Part shown: in pieces, positions 18,130 to 27,788 of the stretch
Numbering within the stretch: the stretch's first letter is position 1
How the letters are laid out: each line of letters begins with the position of its first letter
Origin: Streptococcus sp. Marseille-P6264
GTDB taxonomy: Bacteria > Bacillota > Bacilli > Lactobacillales > Streptococcaceae
Assembly: GCF_902460355.1 (NCBI RefSeq)
Contig: NZ_CABPTO010000001.1
Coordinates: 62,001-126,000, forward strand
Direction of reading: 5' to 3'
DNA: 64,000 nt
Translations under genes and position numbers: made by a program
Notes under the pieces: model-generated
The model's input: only the letters and a program-made list of their open reading frames with translations
What the model was told of the DNA's origin: nothing
Database searches by the model: none

Positions 18130-18918
18130 ATGACCTATCAATTGCCAAAAGTCTGGTCTGCTACGGACAGCGACCAAGGAAAATTTTCAGGTATCAATCA
18201 GCCTACTGCAGGCGCGCGTTTTGAGCAGAAGCTTCCTGTCGGTAAAAAAACTTTCCAGCTTTATTCACTTGGGACTCCAAATGGGGTCAAGGTGACAATT
18301 ATGCTGGAGGAACTACTGGCAGAGGGTATCACTGAGGCGGCCTATGATCTTTTTAAGATTAGCATCATGGACGGCGACCAATTTGGCTCAGATTTTGTGA
18401 AAATAAATCCCAACTCCAAGATTCCGGCCTTGTTGGACCAGTCAGCTGATAAGCCGATTCCTGTATTTGAATCTGCAAATATCTTGCTCTATCTGGCGGA
18501 GAAGTTTGGAAAGCTTATTCCGTCAGATTTGGCTGGTCGGACTGAGGTGCTCAACTGGCTCTTCTGGCAGACGGGAGCGGCGCCCTTCTTGGGAGGCGGA
18601 TTTGGTCATTTCTTTAACTATGCTCCAGAAAAGCTAGAATATCCTATCAACCGCTTTACGATGGAAGCCAAGAGACAGCTGGATTTACTGGACAAAGAAT
18701 TAACCAAGAAATCTTATATGGCTGGAGATGAATACAGTATTGCTGATATTGCTATCTGGTCTTGGTATGGTCAGCTGGTTCAGGATAAGCTCTATCCAGG
18801 CGCAGCTGAGTTCTTGGATACCACCTCCTACAAATACTTATCTGCTTGGGCGGACAAGATTGCAGATCGTCCGGCAGTCCAGCGTGGTTTAGCTGCTGAG
18901 TATCAAGAAATCAAATAA
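18130..18918 (+). CDS. Glutathione S-transferase family protein, YghU-like
   Basis: A 262-residue two-domain GST-fold protein. The N-terminal extension before LPVGKKTFQLYSLGTPNG and the phrase VKVTIMLEELL closely match the YghU/YfcG group of disulfide-bond reductases acting on glutathione-linked substrates. The thioredoxin-like domain spans about 40-125, with NPNSKIPAL and the E-S pair in FESANILLYL. The helical domain follows. It has its own AAGGAG site after the dnaD terminator. Confidence 0.88.
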   Translation: MTYQLPKVWSATDSDQGKFSGINQPTAGARFEQKLPVGKKTFQLYSLGTPNGVKVTIMLEELLAEGITEAAYDLFKISIMDGDQFGSDFVKINPNSKIPALLDQSADKPIPVFESANILLYLAEKFGKLIPSDLAGRTEVLNWLFWQTGAAPFLGGGFGHFFNYAPEKLEYPINRFTMEAKRQLDLLDKELTKKSYMAGDEYSIADIAIWSWYGQLVQDKLYPGAAEFLDTTSYKYLSAWADKIADRPAVQRGLAAEYQEIK

Positions 18919-18938
18919 AAAATGATAAGTGGCGAGAC

Positions 18939-18967
18939 AAAATCAGTTTATCGAAAAGCTGATTTTT
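18939..18967 (+). terminator. Probable terminator after the GST gene
   Basis: AAAATCAG pairs with CTGATTTT across a short loop and is followed by T residues. A further CT-rich stretch and T7 follow at about 18975-18984. Confidence 0.6.
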
Positions 18968-18997
18968 CCTCCGCTGCTTTTTTTATACCCTTAAAAA

Positions 18998-19006
18998 TGA
19001 TATACT
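18998..19006 (+). promoter_or_regulatory. Extended -10 promoter of trmK
   Basis: TGATATACT about 32 bp before the trmK ATG. Confidence 0.5.
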
Positions 19007-19037
19007 GAGTAGAAGAATATTTAGAAAAGAGTGAGCA

Positions 19038-19727
19038 ATGCAAAAAAAGACTATTTCCCAACGCTTGGAGCGAGTAGCTGCTTTTGTGCCGGATGGAGCA
19101 AGGCTGCTGGATGTTGGAAGCGATCACGCCTATCTGCCTATTTACCTGATTCAGCAGGGACGGATTGAGAAGGCTCTGGCCGGAGAAGTGGTAGAGGGGC
19201 CTTTTCAGTCTGCTCAGAAAAATGTAGCAGAACATGGACTGACGGAGCAGGTTGAGGTTCGCTTGGCCAATGGTCTAGCGGCTTTGGAAGCGGAAGATCA
19301 GATTGACACCATCGTTATCGCTGGTATGGGTGGGCGCTTGATTTCAGAGATTTTGGAAAATGGCAGAGCTAAGCTTGGAGCTATTTCCAGCTTGATTTTG
19401 CAGCCCAATAACCGAGAGGATGAACTCCGCAGCTGGCTGGTATCTAACGGCTTTCGCTTGCTGGCTGAGGATATCTTAGAAGAAGCTGGAAAGTTTTATG
19501 AAATCCTAGTGGCAGAAGCAGGTCAGCAAACTTTGACAGAGCAAGAAAAGCGTTTCGGGCCTTTTCTGCTAGAGCAGAAATCGCCAGTTTTTCGGGAAAA
19601 ATGGCAGAAAGAACTGAAGAAATTCGAAGGAGCTTTAGCCCATATCCCAGAAAAAAATGAGCTAGAACGCTCTGCTATGTCCCAAAAAATCAACAGTATC
19701 AAGGAGGTACTCCATGTTAGCAAGTGA
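19038..19727 (+). CDS. trmK: tRNA (adenine(22)-N1)-methyltransferase
   Basis: Methylates N1 of A22 in bacterial tRNAs. 229 residues, normal length. The SAM-binding motif [15 protein letters not shown] is near residue 25, and the family-specific [11 protein letters not shown] and [16 protein letters not shown] follow; a C-terminal coiled coil ends the protein. It overlaps the Nif3-like gene by 14 bp, the standard trmK-nif3 pairing in Firmicutes. Confidence 0.95.
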   Translation: MQKKTISQRLERVAAFVPDGARLLDVGSDHAYLPIYLIQQGRIEKALAGEVVEGPFQSAQKNVAEHGLTEQVEVRLANGLAALEAEDQIDTIVIAGMGGRLISEILENGRAKLGAISSLILQPNNREDELRSWLVSNGFRLLAEDILEEAGKFYEILVAEAGQQTLTEQEKRFGPFLLEQKSPVFREKWQKELKKFEGALAHIPEKNELERSAMSQKINSIKEVLHVSK

Positions 19728-20511
19728 GATCATCGTCCGTTATGAAGCCTATTGCGCGCAAGAACTGTCCATGGAGGGTGACATTTCAGGCCTGCAAATC
19801 GGAACTTTGGATAAGGAAGTGAACAAGGTTCTAGTGGCATTGGATATTCGTGAACAAACGGTGGCGGAGGCTATCAAAGCAGGTGCTGGACTGATTATTG
19901 TTAAGCATGCGCCTATTTTTCGCCCGCTCAAGAACCTAGTGGCAGATAAGGCGCGAAATCAAATCATTCTAGACCTCATCAAGCATGATATTGCTGTTTA
20001 TGTCAGCCATACCAATATTGATGTTGTGGAGGATGGACTAAATGATTGGTTCTGCCAATTATTGGATATTGAGGAGACAAGTTTTCTCAGTCAGACAAGC
20101 CCAGAACATGGTATTGGTCGTGTGGGGAAGATTGTGCCTCAGACTTTTGGGGACTTTGCGGCTAAGGTCAAGGCAAGTTTTGGACTAGATAGTGTGCGTC
20201 TGGTCACTTATGAAGAAGCGGATCTCGAACGCGTGATTGAGCGTGTGGCTATTTGTGGTGGTAGCGGTCAGTCCTTTTATCCAGAGGCCATTGCTAAGGG
20301 AGCGCAAGTCTACATTACAGGTGATATTTACTATCACACAGCTCAGGAAATGCTGACAGAAGGGCTTTTGGCGCTGGATCCTGGACACCATATCGAGGTT
20401 CTTTTTACGGAAAAAATAAAAGAAAAGCTTGATACTTGGAAGGCAGAAGAGGGATGGGAGATTGAGATCCTGGCTAGTCAGGCTTGGACCAATCCTTTCC
20501 GGCATATTTGA
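19714..20511 (+). CDS. Nif3-like dinuclear metal centre protein
   Basis: Member of the Nif3/YqfO family, 265 residues. Metal-ligand motifs are visible: IIVKHAPIF (His), [17 protein letters not shown] (His, Asp) and the C-terminal [18 protein letters not shown] lies just before the start, inside the end of trmK. Family members are widespread and their role is uncertain; a GTP-cyclohydrolase-type label is sometimes applied without proof. Confidence 0.92.
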   Translation: MLASEIIVRYEAYCAQELSMEGDISGLQIGTLDKEVNKVLVALDIREQTVAEAIKAGAGLIIVKHAPIFRPLKNLVADKARNQIILDLIKHDIAVYVSHTNIDVVEDGLNDWFCQLLDIEETSFLSQTSPEHGIGRVGKIVPQTFGDFAAKVKASFGLDSVRLVTYEEADLERVIERVAICGGSGQSFYPEAIAKGAQVYITGDIYYHTAQEMLTEGLLALDPGHHIEVLFTEKIKEKLDTWKAEEGWEIEILASQAWTNPFRHI

Positions 20512-20522
20512 GAGGGAGCGAC

Positions 20523-21626
20523 ATGAAAAAAGTAGCAGTGATTGGAGATGGGATTGTTGGCTCAACAGCCGCTTACTATCTATCCAAATCCCCAGATGTG
20601 GAAGTGACTGTCTTTGATGACGGCAAGGGGCAGGCAACCAAGGCAGCCGCTGGCATTATCAGTCCTTGGTTTTCAAAGCGTCGCAATAAGGCTTGGTACA
20701 GGATGGCGTGTCTGGGCGCTGATTTTTATCAGGACTTGATTGCAGAACTGAAATCGGCTGGAATCCAGACAGACTTTTACCAACAGACGGGTGTATATCT
20801 GCTGAAAAGGGACGAGAGCAAGCTGAAGGAACTTTATGATTTGGCTGCTAATCGTCGGGAAGAGTCGCCCTTAATAGGGGACTTGAGTCTTCTCAGCCGT
20901 CAGGAGGCCCAGGAAAAATTTCCAAGCTTGCAAGGTTTTGAGTGGCTTCTATATGCTTCCGGTGGTGCCCGTGTGGAGGGAGCACTCTTGACGGAGACGC
21001 TTCTGAAAGCTAGTAAGGCAAAACTAGTTGAGAAAAAGGTAAGCTTGACAGTAGAAGGAGAGCAACTTCTGGTGGATGGTCAGAGCTTTGACTGTGTTAT
21101 CTTAGCTGTGGGGGCTTGGCTAGGAGAAATCTTGCAGCCGCTAGGCTATGTGACAGATGTTCGACCGCAAAAGGGGCAGCTACGTGATTTTAAACTGGCT
21201 GAAAAGACGGATGACTACCCTGTTGTAATGCCTGAGGGCGAGCTGGATATCATTCCCTTTCTAGCAGGCAAGGTCAGCGTCGGTGCCAGTCATGAAAATG
21301 ATCAGTGCTTTGATTTGACAGTTGATAATACGGTATTGAATCAGTTGCAGCAAGAAGCAGAAACTTATTTGCCGAGGTTGGCTACTGCAGAGATTTTAGG
21401 CGAACGCGTGGGAACGCGGGCTTATACCAGCGACTTTTCTCCTTTCTTTGGCGCTGTTCCAGACTTACCGCATGTCTACGCAGCCAGCGGTCTAGGCTCT
21501 TCTGGTCTGACAACTGGTCCGCTCATCGGACGCCAATTGGCCCAGATGGCTTTAGGAGAAGCAGGACTGCTAGATCCATCTGACTATCCTATTGAACGGT
21601 ACGTGGAGAAAGAAGAAGGCACTTAA
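20523..21626 (+). CDS. FAD-dependent oxidoreductase, DAO/glycine-oxidase-like
   Basis: A 367-residue flavoprotein. The dinucleotide-binding motif VIGDGIVGSTAAYYL (about 5-19) and the C-terminal FAD contact YAASGLGSSGLTTGP place it in the D-amino-acid oxidase/DadA superfamily. ATG 20523 is chosen for the GAGGGAG site at 20511-20517; the upstream reading from 20484 overlaps the Nif3-like gene. It sits 11 bp after the Nif3-like gene, as in pneumococcus. The substrate, probably a small amine or amino acid, cannot be told. Confidence 0.88.
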   Translation: MKKVAVIGDGIVGSTAAYYLSKSPDVEVTVFDDGKGQATKAAAGIISPWFSKRRNKAWYRMACLGADFYQDLIAELKSAGIQTDFYQQTGVYLLKRDESKLKELYDLAANRREESPLIGDLSLLSRQEAQEKFPSLQGFEWLLYASGGARVEGALLTETLLKASKAKLVEKKVSLTVEGEQLLVDGQSFDCVILAVGAWLGEILQPLGYVTDVRPQKGQLRDFKLAEKTDDYPVVMPEGELDIIPFLAGKVSVGASHENDQCFDLTVDNTVLNQLQQEAETYLPRLATAEILGERVGTRAYTSDFSPFFGAVPDLPHVYAASGLGSSGLTTGPLIGRQLAQMALGEAGLLDPSDYPIERYVEKEEGT

Positions 21627-21635
21627 GGAAAACAA

Positions 21636-22676
21636 ATGATTATAATATTTCTCATTTTACTTTTACTAGTAATATCAATATCAATTTCAATCCCACTTAT
21701 TCTATTTGCTAGACACAAAAGTCGTTCTCAACATCCTCTTGTTGCTCAAAATAATGGAGGAAATCAGGAACTAGCAAAGAATACAAAAAAGAAAATAGGC
21801 TTTGGTGTTTTGGGCTGTTTCCTATCTAGTGTGGCGATCGTTTTTCTCATGGCTCTTGTCTCTATGTTTCTGAATTTCATAGATATATGGGGAGTTTTTG
21901 TACGAGTGCCGAAATATGAAATGGTACAGGCTGTTCAGCGCTCTTATAAGCAGAGTGGTTTTGAAGGAACGGTCAGAGTTTTAGATGCCAATAAAAACTA
22001 TACCTCTTTCGCTGGTTATTTAATCAGCGCTGAGTATTCTGAGGAAATTGAGGGGCAAACGGTTAAGATTGGTGACCGAATTGAATATTACACCTCTCGG
22101 GATAAGAAAAATGGAAAAACGGATATTGAGCTACAGCTTGAAAAGGGAGACGCAATTTATCAAGCTTTCCCTAGTATCGCTTATAGGGGACTTGAGCTGA
22201 GTCCAGGTTATAGTGAAACTTTACAGACTGTAAAAGATAGTTTTGCAAGAGCGGATAAGAAGAAACTATACCTAGAATCCCTTGATTTTATGATAGATAA
22301 GGATGCACCAAATATTGATAAATACGAGGCTCTTATAAAAAAGAATCAGGAAGAAGGCCAGCCTTTGCAGGGCTTGTACCCAATCCCTATTTCTGACATG
22401 TTGGAAAAAGAGGCTCTTGCCATTGAAATGAAGGTAACTTTGAACGCGGAGCAGGACGATGGCTCTATCATTAATATTGGTCAAGACCAGAAGAATGATG
22501 ACAAAATCAAACAGATTTTACAAGAACAGCTAGATTTAACTAAGCTACCGAATGCACGCTATCTTATGGCTATTAGTGTTGGAAATGATAGTAAGCATTC
22601 TGGATTCGGTAAATATGAAGTTATTGTTCAAAATCATCAGATCGTTCAATTTTCTATCCAAAATGAAGACTATTAA
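21636..22676 (+). CDS. Membrane-anchored hypothetical protein
   Basis: A 346-residue protein with two N-terminal hydrophobic helices (about 2-22 and 52-80) followed by a roughly 260-residue hydrophilic domain rich in Lys, Glu and Asp. The topology suggests a large surface- or cytoplasm-facing domain anchored by the helices. No family recognised. It is visibly more AT-rich than the oxidoreductase before it and has a modest AAGGA site, so it may be an accessory gene. Confidence 0.65.
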   Translation: MIIIFLILLLLVISISISIPLILFARHKSRSQHPLVAQNNGGNQELAKNTKKKIGFGVLGCFLSSVAIVFLMALVSMFLNFIDIWGVFVRVPKYEMVQAVQRSYKQSGFEGTVRVLDANKNYTSFAGYLISAEYSEEIEGQTVKIGDRIEYYTSRDKKNGKTDIELQLEKGDAIYQAFPSIAYRGLELSPGYSETLQTVKDSFARADKKKLYLESLDFMIDKDAPNIDKYEALIKKNQEEGQPLQGLYPIPISDMLEKEALAIEMKVTLNAEQDDGSIINIGQDQKNDDKIKQILQEQLDLTKLPNARYLMAISVGNDSKHSGFGKYEVIVQNHQIVQFSIQNEDY

Positions 22677-22783
22677 GTTAGAATAATTTTTTTGGGAGCT
22701 TGCTTTAAATAACAGCTTGTGGTTGTGCAAGTGTCATGATTATGCTTTTCTTAAAGTTACTAGTTCTATGTGGAGAGAGAAAG

Positions 22784-23002
22784 ATGAAAAATTTTTTACC
22801 AAATGATGTATTTATTAAAGGAGAATTTGATAGCATACGATATTATTTGTACCGAAAAATCATTAGTGATAAGGTCCAAATATGGGTGAATGTCTGGGGT
22901 TATCATGGACTGATAGCGGAATCAAATGAAGAGTTTATGGATTTATCATTTCGTGAAATTGAAAGCCGTATTTATTCGATTTGGAGTTTAAATGCGAGAT
23001 AA
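22784..23002 (+). CDS. Small hypothetical protein
   Basis: A 72-residue soluble protein starting MKNFLPNDVF, with GGAGAGAG 5-10 bp upstream; the longer reading from 22736 lacks a site. It is rich in aromatic and charged residues (YYLYRK, QIWVNVWGYHG). No family recognised. The following 155 bp hold only short broken frames, so it may be the surviving part of a larger decayed region. Confidence 0.45.
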   Translation: MKNFLPNDVFIKGEFDSIRYYLYRKIISDKVQIWVNVWGYHGLIAESNEEFMDLSFREIESRIYSIWSLNAR

Positions 23003-23159
23003 AATTATATATGACATAGAAGAAAATATCTTATCTGACTGAATGGAATAGTGAAATATTGGATGAGATATTATGGTTTGTCGATTGCCGAGTAACTTCA
23101 TTGTATCGGGGAAACCAAGCCGATTTTGTATGATTGATTTTAGAGGATAGGGAGAAGTT

Positions 23160-23442
23160 ATGGACTGGTTACGATCGCAGCCTGTGGTTATGCAGGCATT
23201 CTTGGCCGGGTTTTTTACATGGGGGTGTACCATTGTGGGCTCGGCTATTGTATTTTTCTTTAAATCAGGTCAGTCGCAAGCTGCTGGATATTATGATGGG
23301 CTTTGCGGCGGGAGCTATGATCTTCGTGGTGGTAGAGGAGTTGATACCGGATTCGCAGACCAATGGCAATACTGATGTGGCGACTTTAGGTCTCATGGTG
23401 GGATTCGTTCTCATGATGGTCTTGGATGTCGCTTTGGGATAA
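23160..23442 (+). pseudogene. ZIP-family metal transporter remnant (frameshift plus internal deletion)
   Basis: The first 35 codons (MDWLRSQPVVMQAFLAGFF ... IVFFFK) are a normal N-terminus of a ZIP/ZupT-type divalent metal transporter. At about 23266-23268 one extra G shifts the frame. In the new frame SRKLLDIMMGFAAG continues the protein, but it jumps straight to AMIFVVVEELIPDSQ and the last helix. About 170 residues between the two FAAGxMI-like motifs of the family are missing. An intact protein would be around 270 residues. Preceded by AGGGAGAAG. Confidence 0.85.
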
Positions 23443-23457
23443 TGCCAAATTTGAATC

Positions 23458-23496
23458 AAATAGCGGAAGAAAGCGGAATTTCCGCTATTTTTCTTT
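23458..23496 (+). terminator. Rho-independent terminator after the ZIP remnant
   Basis: AAATAGCGGAA (23458-23468) pairs with TTCCGCTATTT (23480-23490), followed by T-rich sequence. Confidence 0.85.
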
Positions 23497-23517
23497 TATT
23501 TAAGGGGAGTGAAAAGG

Positions 23518-23546
23518 ATGACATCCGCTTTCAAAAATGGTAGAAT
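23518..23546 (+). promoter_or_regulatory. Promoter of the rml genes
   Basis: ATGACA (23518-23523), 17-bp spacer, TAGAAT (23541-23546) with an upstream TG. Confidence 0.55.
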
Positions 23547-23576
23547 AAGGAGAATACATTAAGAGAGGAAACTCAT

Positions 23577-24446
23577 ATGAAAGGTATTATTCTTGCAGGT
23601 GGTTCTGGTACACGTTTGTATCCATTGACCCGCGCTGCGTCAAAACAGCTCATGCCGGTTTATGACAAACCCATGATTTATTATCCACTGTCAACTCTTA
23701 TGCTGGCTGGTATCAAGGACATCTTGATTATCTCCACTCCGACGGATCTGCCTCGTTTTGAGGATTTGCTGGGAGATGGCTCTGAGTTTGGTATCAAGCT
23801 TTCTTATGCAGAGCAGCCAAGTCCGGACGGGCTGGCACAAGCCTTTATCATTGGTGCTGATTTTATTGGAGATGATAATGTAGCGCTGATTCTTGGGGAT
23901 AATATTTACCATGGACCAGGTCTGAGTAAAATGCTCCAAAATGCTGCTGCTAAGGAAAAAGGAGCAACTGTTTTTGGCTACCATGTCAAGGATCCAGAAC
24001 GCTTTGGTGTCGTAGAATTTGATGAAGATATGAATGCTATCTCCATCGAAGAAAAACCAGAACAGCCGCGCTCTAACTATGCAGTGACAGGACTGTATTT
24101 CTATGATAACGATGTTGTAGAAATTGCCAAGAATATCAAACCAAGTCCTCGCGGGGAACTGGAAATCACAGATGTCAACAAGGCTTACTTGGAACGTGGA
24201 GATTTGTCTGTTGAGCTCATGGGACGTGGTTTTGCTTGGTTGGATACAGGTACTCACGAAAGTCTCTTAGAAGCTGCTCAATATATCGAAACAGTTCAGC
24301 GTATGCAGAACGTTCAGGTGGCAAATCTAGAAGAAATTGCCTATCGTATGGGCTATATCACTAAAGAGCAAGTGCACGAATTGGCGCAGCCGTTGAAGAA
24401 GAATGAATACGGACAATACTTGCTCCGTTTGATTGGAGAAGCGTAA
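23577..24446 (+). CDS. rfbA: Glucose-1-phosphate thymidylyltransferase
   Basis: RmlA: makes dTDP-glucose from dTTP and glucose-1-phosphate, the first step of dTDP-L-rhamnose synthesis. 289 residues. The nucleotidyltransferase signature [20 protein letters not shown] is at residues 8-27, and the GDNIYHG and [20 protein letters not shown] motifs are intact. It heads the rmlA-rmlC-rmlB cluster that feeds rhamnose-containing cell-wall polysaccharide. Confidence 0.98.
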   Translation: MKGIILAGGSGTRLYPLTRAASKQLMPVYDKPMIYYPLSTLMLAGIKDILIISTPTDLPRFEDLLGDGSEFGIKLSYAEQPSPDGLAQAFIIGADFIGDDNVALILGDNIYHGPGLSKMLQNAAAKEKGATVFGYHVKDPERFGVVEFDEDMNAISIEEKPEQPRSNYAVTGLYFYDNDVVEIAKNIKPSPRGELEITDVNKAYLERGDLSVELMGRGFAWLDTGTHESLLEAAQYIETVQRMQNVQVANLEEIAYRMGYITKEQVHELAQPLKKNEYGQYLLRLIGEA

Positions 24447-24450
24447 GAAG

Positions 24451-25044
24451 ATGACAGAACAATTTTTTGATAAGGAATTAGCAGCGCGTGAAGTTCCCGG
24501 AATTCCAGGTATGCTGGAATTTGATATCCCTGTACGAGGGGACAACCGAGGCTGGTTTAAGGAGAATTTCCAAAAGGAAAAAATGCTGCCGCTAGGCTTT
24601 CCTGTAAGCTTCTTTGCAGAAGGAAAACTGCAAAATAATGTCAGCTTTTCTCGTAAAAATGTCCTGCGTGGCCTTCATGCTGAGCCTTGGGACAAGTACA
24701 TCTCTGTTGCTGATGACGGCAAGGTGCTGGGATCTTGGGTAGACCTGCGTGAAGGTGAGACCTTTGGCAATACTTACCAGACAGTAATCGATGCCAGCAA
24801 GGGAATTTTTGTGCCACGTGGCGTCGCCAACGGCTTCCAAGTCCTTTCTGACACGGTTTCCTATAGCTATCTGGTGAATGACTACTGGGCTTTGGAACTC
24901 AAACCTAAGTATGCCTTTGTCAACTATGCAGACCCTGCTTTAGGCATCCAGTGGGAAAACCTAGAAGCAGCAGAAGTCTCAGAAGCAGATAAGAACCATC
25001 CATTACTGAAGGATGTCAAACCATTAAGAAAAGAAGATTTGTAA
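24451..25044 (+). CDS. rfbC: dTDP-4-dehydrorhamnose 3,5-epimerase family protein
   Basis: RmlC-type cupin epimerase of 197 residues. ATG 24451 follows the rfbA stop by a few bases; the longer TTG reading overlaps rfbA. The family phrases RGDNRGWFKENFQ, NVSFSRKNVLRGLHAEPW (active-site His region) and FVPRGVANGFQVLSD are present. The sequence is of the streptococcal Cps2M-like type. Confidence 0.95.
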   Translation: MTEQFFDKELAAREVPGIPGMLEFDIPVRGDNRGWFKENFQKEKMLPLGFPVSFFAEGKLQNNVSFSRKNVLRGLHAEPWDKYISVADDGKVLGSWVDLREGETFGNTYQTVIDASKGIFVPRGVANGFQVLSDTVSYSYLVNDYWALELKPKYAFVNYADPALGIQWENLEAAEVSEADKNHPLLKDVKPLRKEDL

Positions 25045-25056
25045 GAAGAAAAGTGG

Positions 25057-26234
<1,178 letters not shown>

Positions 26235-26261
26235 GTCTTGTTATACAGGCAATATACGACT

Positions 26262-26443
26262 AAGAGGCTGGGACAAAAGTCCTAGCCTCTCAATTGTCTT
26301 TGGATTGTCGAGTAAGACGCAGTGGTTGAGTGGGCTCTACTACGCTGATTTCATCAGCTTTTACAGCCCTACTCAACTGTGCGGAGGTGGGACAACGAAA
26401 TCGAATTCTAACGAATTACCGATTTCTGTCCCACTCTCTTTTT
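26262..26443 (+). repeat. Intergenic structured repeat, copy 2 (full form)
   Basis: Full-length copy in the same orientation as copy 1. It contains three foldable parts: GAGGCTGGGAC/GTCCTAGCCTC, GAGTGGGCT/AGCCCTACTC with inner GCTGA/TCAGC, and GTGGGACAACGAAATCG/CGATTTCTGTCCCAC, followed by a T-run. It occupies most of the roughly 330-bp gap after rfbB. Confidence 0.92.
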
Positions 26444-26565
26444 CATAGGATTGTTAGTCTCTTAATCTCTTTATTACAGAAAATGATGGAAAAATAGTGT
26501 AAAATGAGATAAATCCTTTCTGTGTTTTCAGCTAAGGATATTTCTCAAAGTAAAGGAAGACAAAA

Positions 26566-27168
26566 ATGAAATTGATCAAAAGATTGGTAGGAATTGTCTT
26601 GGTGCTGTTGCTTGCAGCAGTACTATTTCTGGTTCCTTCCTCTATCAATCCAAGTGAGCAATTAAAAAACGTTCAAGCAAATACTTCGTGGGAAAGTATG
26701 ATTGAGCCGACTTTAAACAATGCTAATGTGACGGCTCAGGGAGTCAGCACAGAGGTCTCTCTCAATAGCGTCCAGCTCAATCAGGTGCTCAAGTCTTCGC
26801 TGACCGATAGCGAGAATCAGGAGCTGCTGAATGGTGCTTACAGTATTGAAGGCAATAAGCTGCGCATCCAGTATCCAGTTAAGTTATTTTTCATTGATAG
26901 TAAGCTAGATCTAGAGGTGGATGTGACGGTGAAGGGGAGTGCCTTATACATCACAATTGATAGTGCCAAGCTGGGCATCCTTCCTATCCCTAAATCTTGG
27001 GTGACTGGCATGCTGAAGCAGCAACTGCAGACCTCTAATTCGACTATCACGACGGAGGGAGATAGTTTCCTTCTATCTCTGCCGCAGAGTCCGTTCAGCA
27101 TTGACAAAATCAGTCTGCAGAATGGAGTTGCTAAAATCCAGATCAGTATGGCTTATGGAATTCAATGA
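26566..27168 (+). CDS. Membrane-anchored YpmS/DUF2140-like protein
   Basis: A 200-residue protein with a single N-terminal hydrophobic helix (about 7-25) and an extracytoplasmic domain of alternating beta-like segments. The phrase LGILPIPKSWVTGML and the overall layout recall YpmS-like (DUF2140) proteins of Firmicutes, whose function is unknown. The match is by eye. AAAGGAAG lies upstream and a strong terminator follows. Confidence 0.55.
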   Translation: MKLIKRLVGIVLVLLLAAVLFLVPSSINPSEQLKNVQANTSWESMIEPTLNNANVTAQGVSTEVSLNSVQLNQVLKSSLTDSENQELLNGAYSIEGNKLRIQYPVKLFFIDSKLDLEVDVTVKGSALYITIDSAKLGILPIPKSWVTGMLKQQLQTSNSTITTEGDSFLLSLPQSPFSIDKISLQNGVAKIQISMAYGIQ

Positions 27169-27197
27169 TTTTAAAATCTAATTTAAACCAAATTTCT

Positions 27198-27246
27198 AGA
27201 TTGAAGAAAAGGCCTATTTTAGGTGACGTTCTTCAATCTTTTTATA
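27198..27246 (+). terminator. Rho-independent terminator
   Basis: AGATTGAAGAA (27198-27208) pairs with TTCTTCAATCT (27229-27239), followed by a T-run. Confidence 0.85.
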
Positions 27247-27378
27247 TTTAAGAAATTAATTGAACAGAGCATGATGAAAATACCATATTTTGTAACTTTG
27301 TAGGTAGTAATTAGGAATATTAAAAAATTCAGACAATTCTTTAAAATTATGCTAAAATGAAGAAAAGGAGGGGAAACG

Positions 27379-27672
27379 ATGAAATTTTACTCAATAGATC
27401 CAAATGTTGATGTGGTTGAAACTCCAGTTGAAGAGCAAGGACGTCTCATCCGCCATTTGCACCTTGCTAAAGGAAAACAAATTCCTGAACATAGCGCAGA
27501 TGCTCTTGTTACAGTTGTCTGTCTAGAAGGAAAAGTAGATTTTACTGCCTTGGGAGAAACTGTACAATTGGTACTGGGAAGTTTTCTGACAATGGAGCCG
27601 AATGAACTTCATAGTTTATATGGCGTAGAAGAGAGCCATGTTTTAGTGATTCAGCAGTTGCTTTATCCGTGA
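27379..27672 (+). CDS. Small cupin-domain protein
   Basis: A 97-residue single-domain beta-barrel protein. HLHLAKGKQIPEHSADA and the later NELHSLYGVEESHVLVI correspond to the two cupin motifs, though motif 1 keeps only part of the usual His/Glu metal set. Ribosome binding site AAGGAGG at 27364-27370. Stand-alone small cupins of streptococci have no assigned substrate. Confidence 0.75.
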   Translation: MKFYSIDPNVDVVETPVEEQGRLIRHLHLAKGKQIPEHSADALVTVVCLEGKVDFTALGETVQLVLGSFLTMEPNELHSLYGVEESHVLVIQQLLYP

Positions 27673-27701
27673 TCTACTCGAACAGAGGCTCTTTCAACAT
27701 T

Positions 27702-27737
27702 AACTCAAGGAATTTTCCTATTTCTTGAGTTTTTTTA
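27702..27737 (+). terminator. Rho-independent terminator before hemW
   Basis: AACTCAAG (27702-27709) pairs with CTTGAGTT (27724-27731), followed by seven T. Confidence 0.85.
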
Positions 27738-27772
27738 TTCTATTTTCCAAGAGGGCTTTGTCGCTAATTTTA

Positions 27773-27781
27773 TGCTATAAT
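27773..27781 (+). promoter_or_regulatory. Extended -10 promoter of hemW
   Basis: TGCTATAAT ends only 7 bp before the hemW ATG, which predicts a transcript with almost no 5' leader. Confidence 0.65.
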
Positions 27782-27788
27782 AAATACT

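Noticed and set aside
22994..23044. Short frame MRDKIIYDIEENILSD after the 72-residue hypothetical protein
   Set aside because: Only 16 codons, no ribosome binding site of its own; most likely non-coding or decayed sequence.
23691..24257. 188-codon minus-strand frame
   Set aside because: Antisense to rfbA with no supporting signals.
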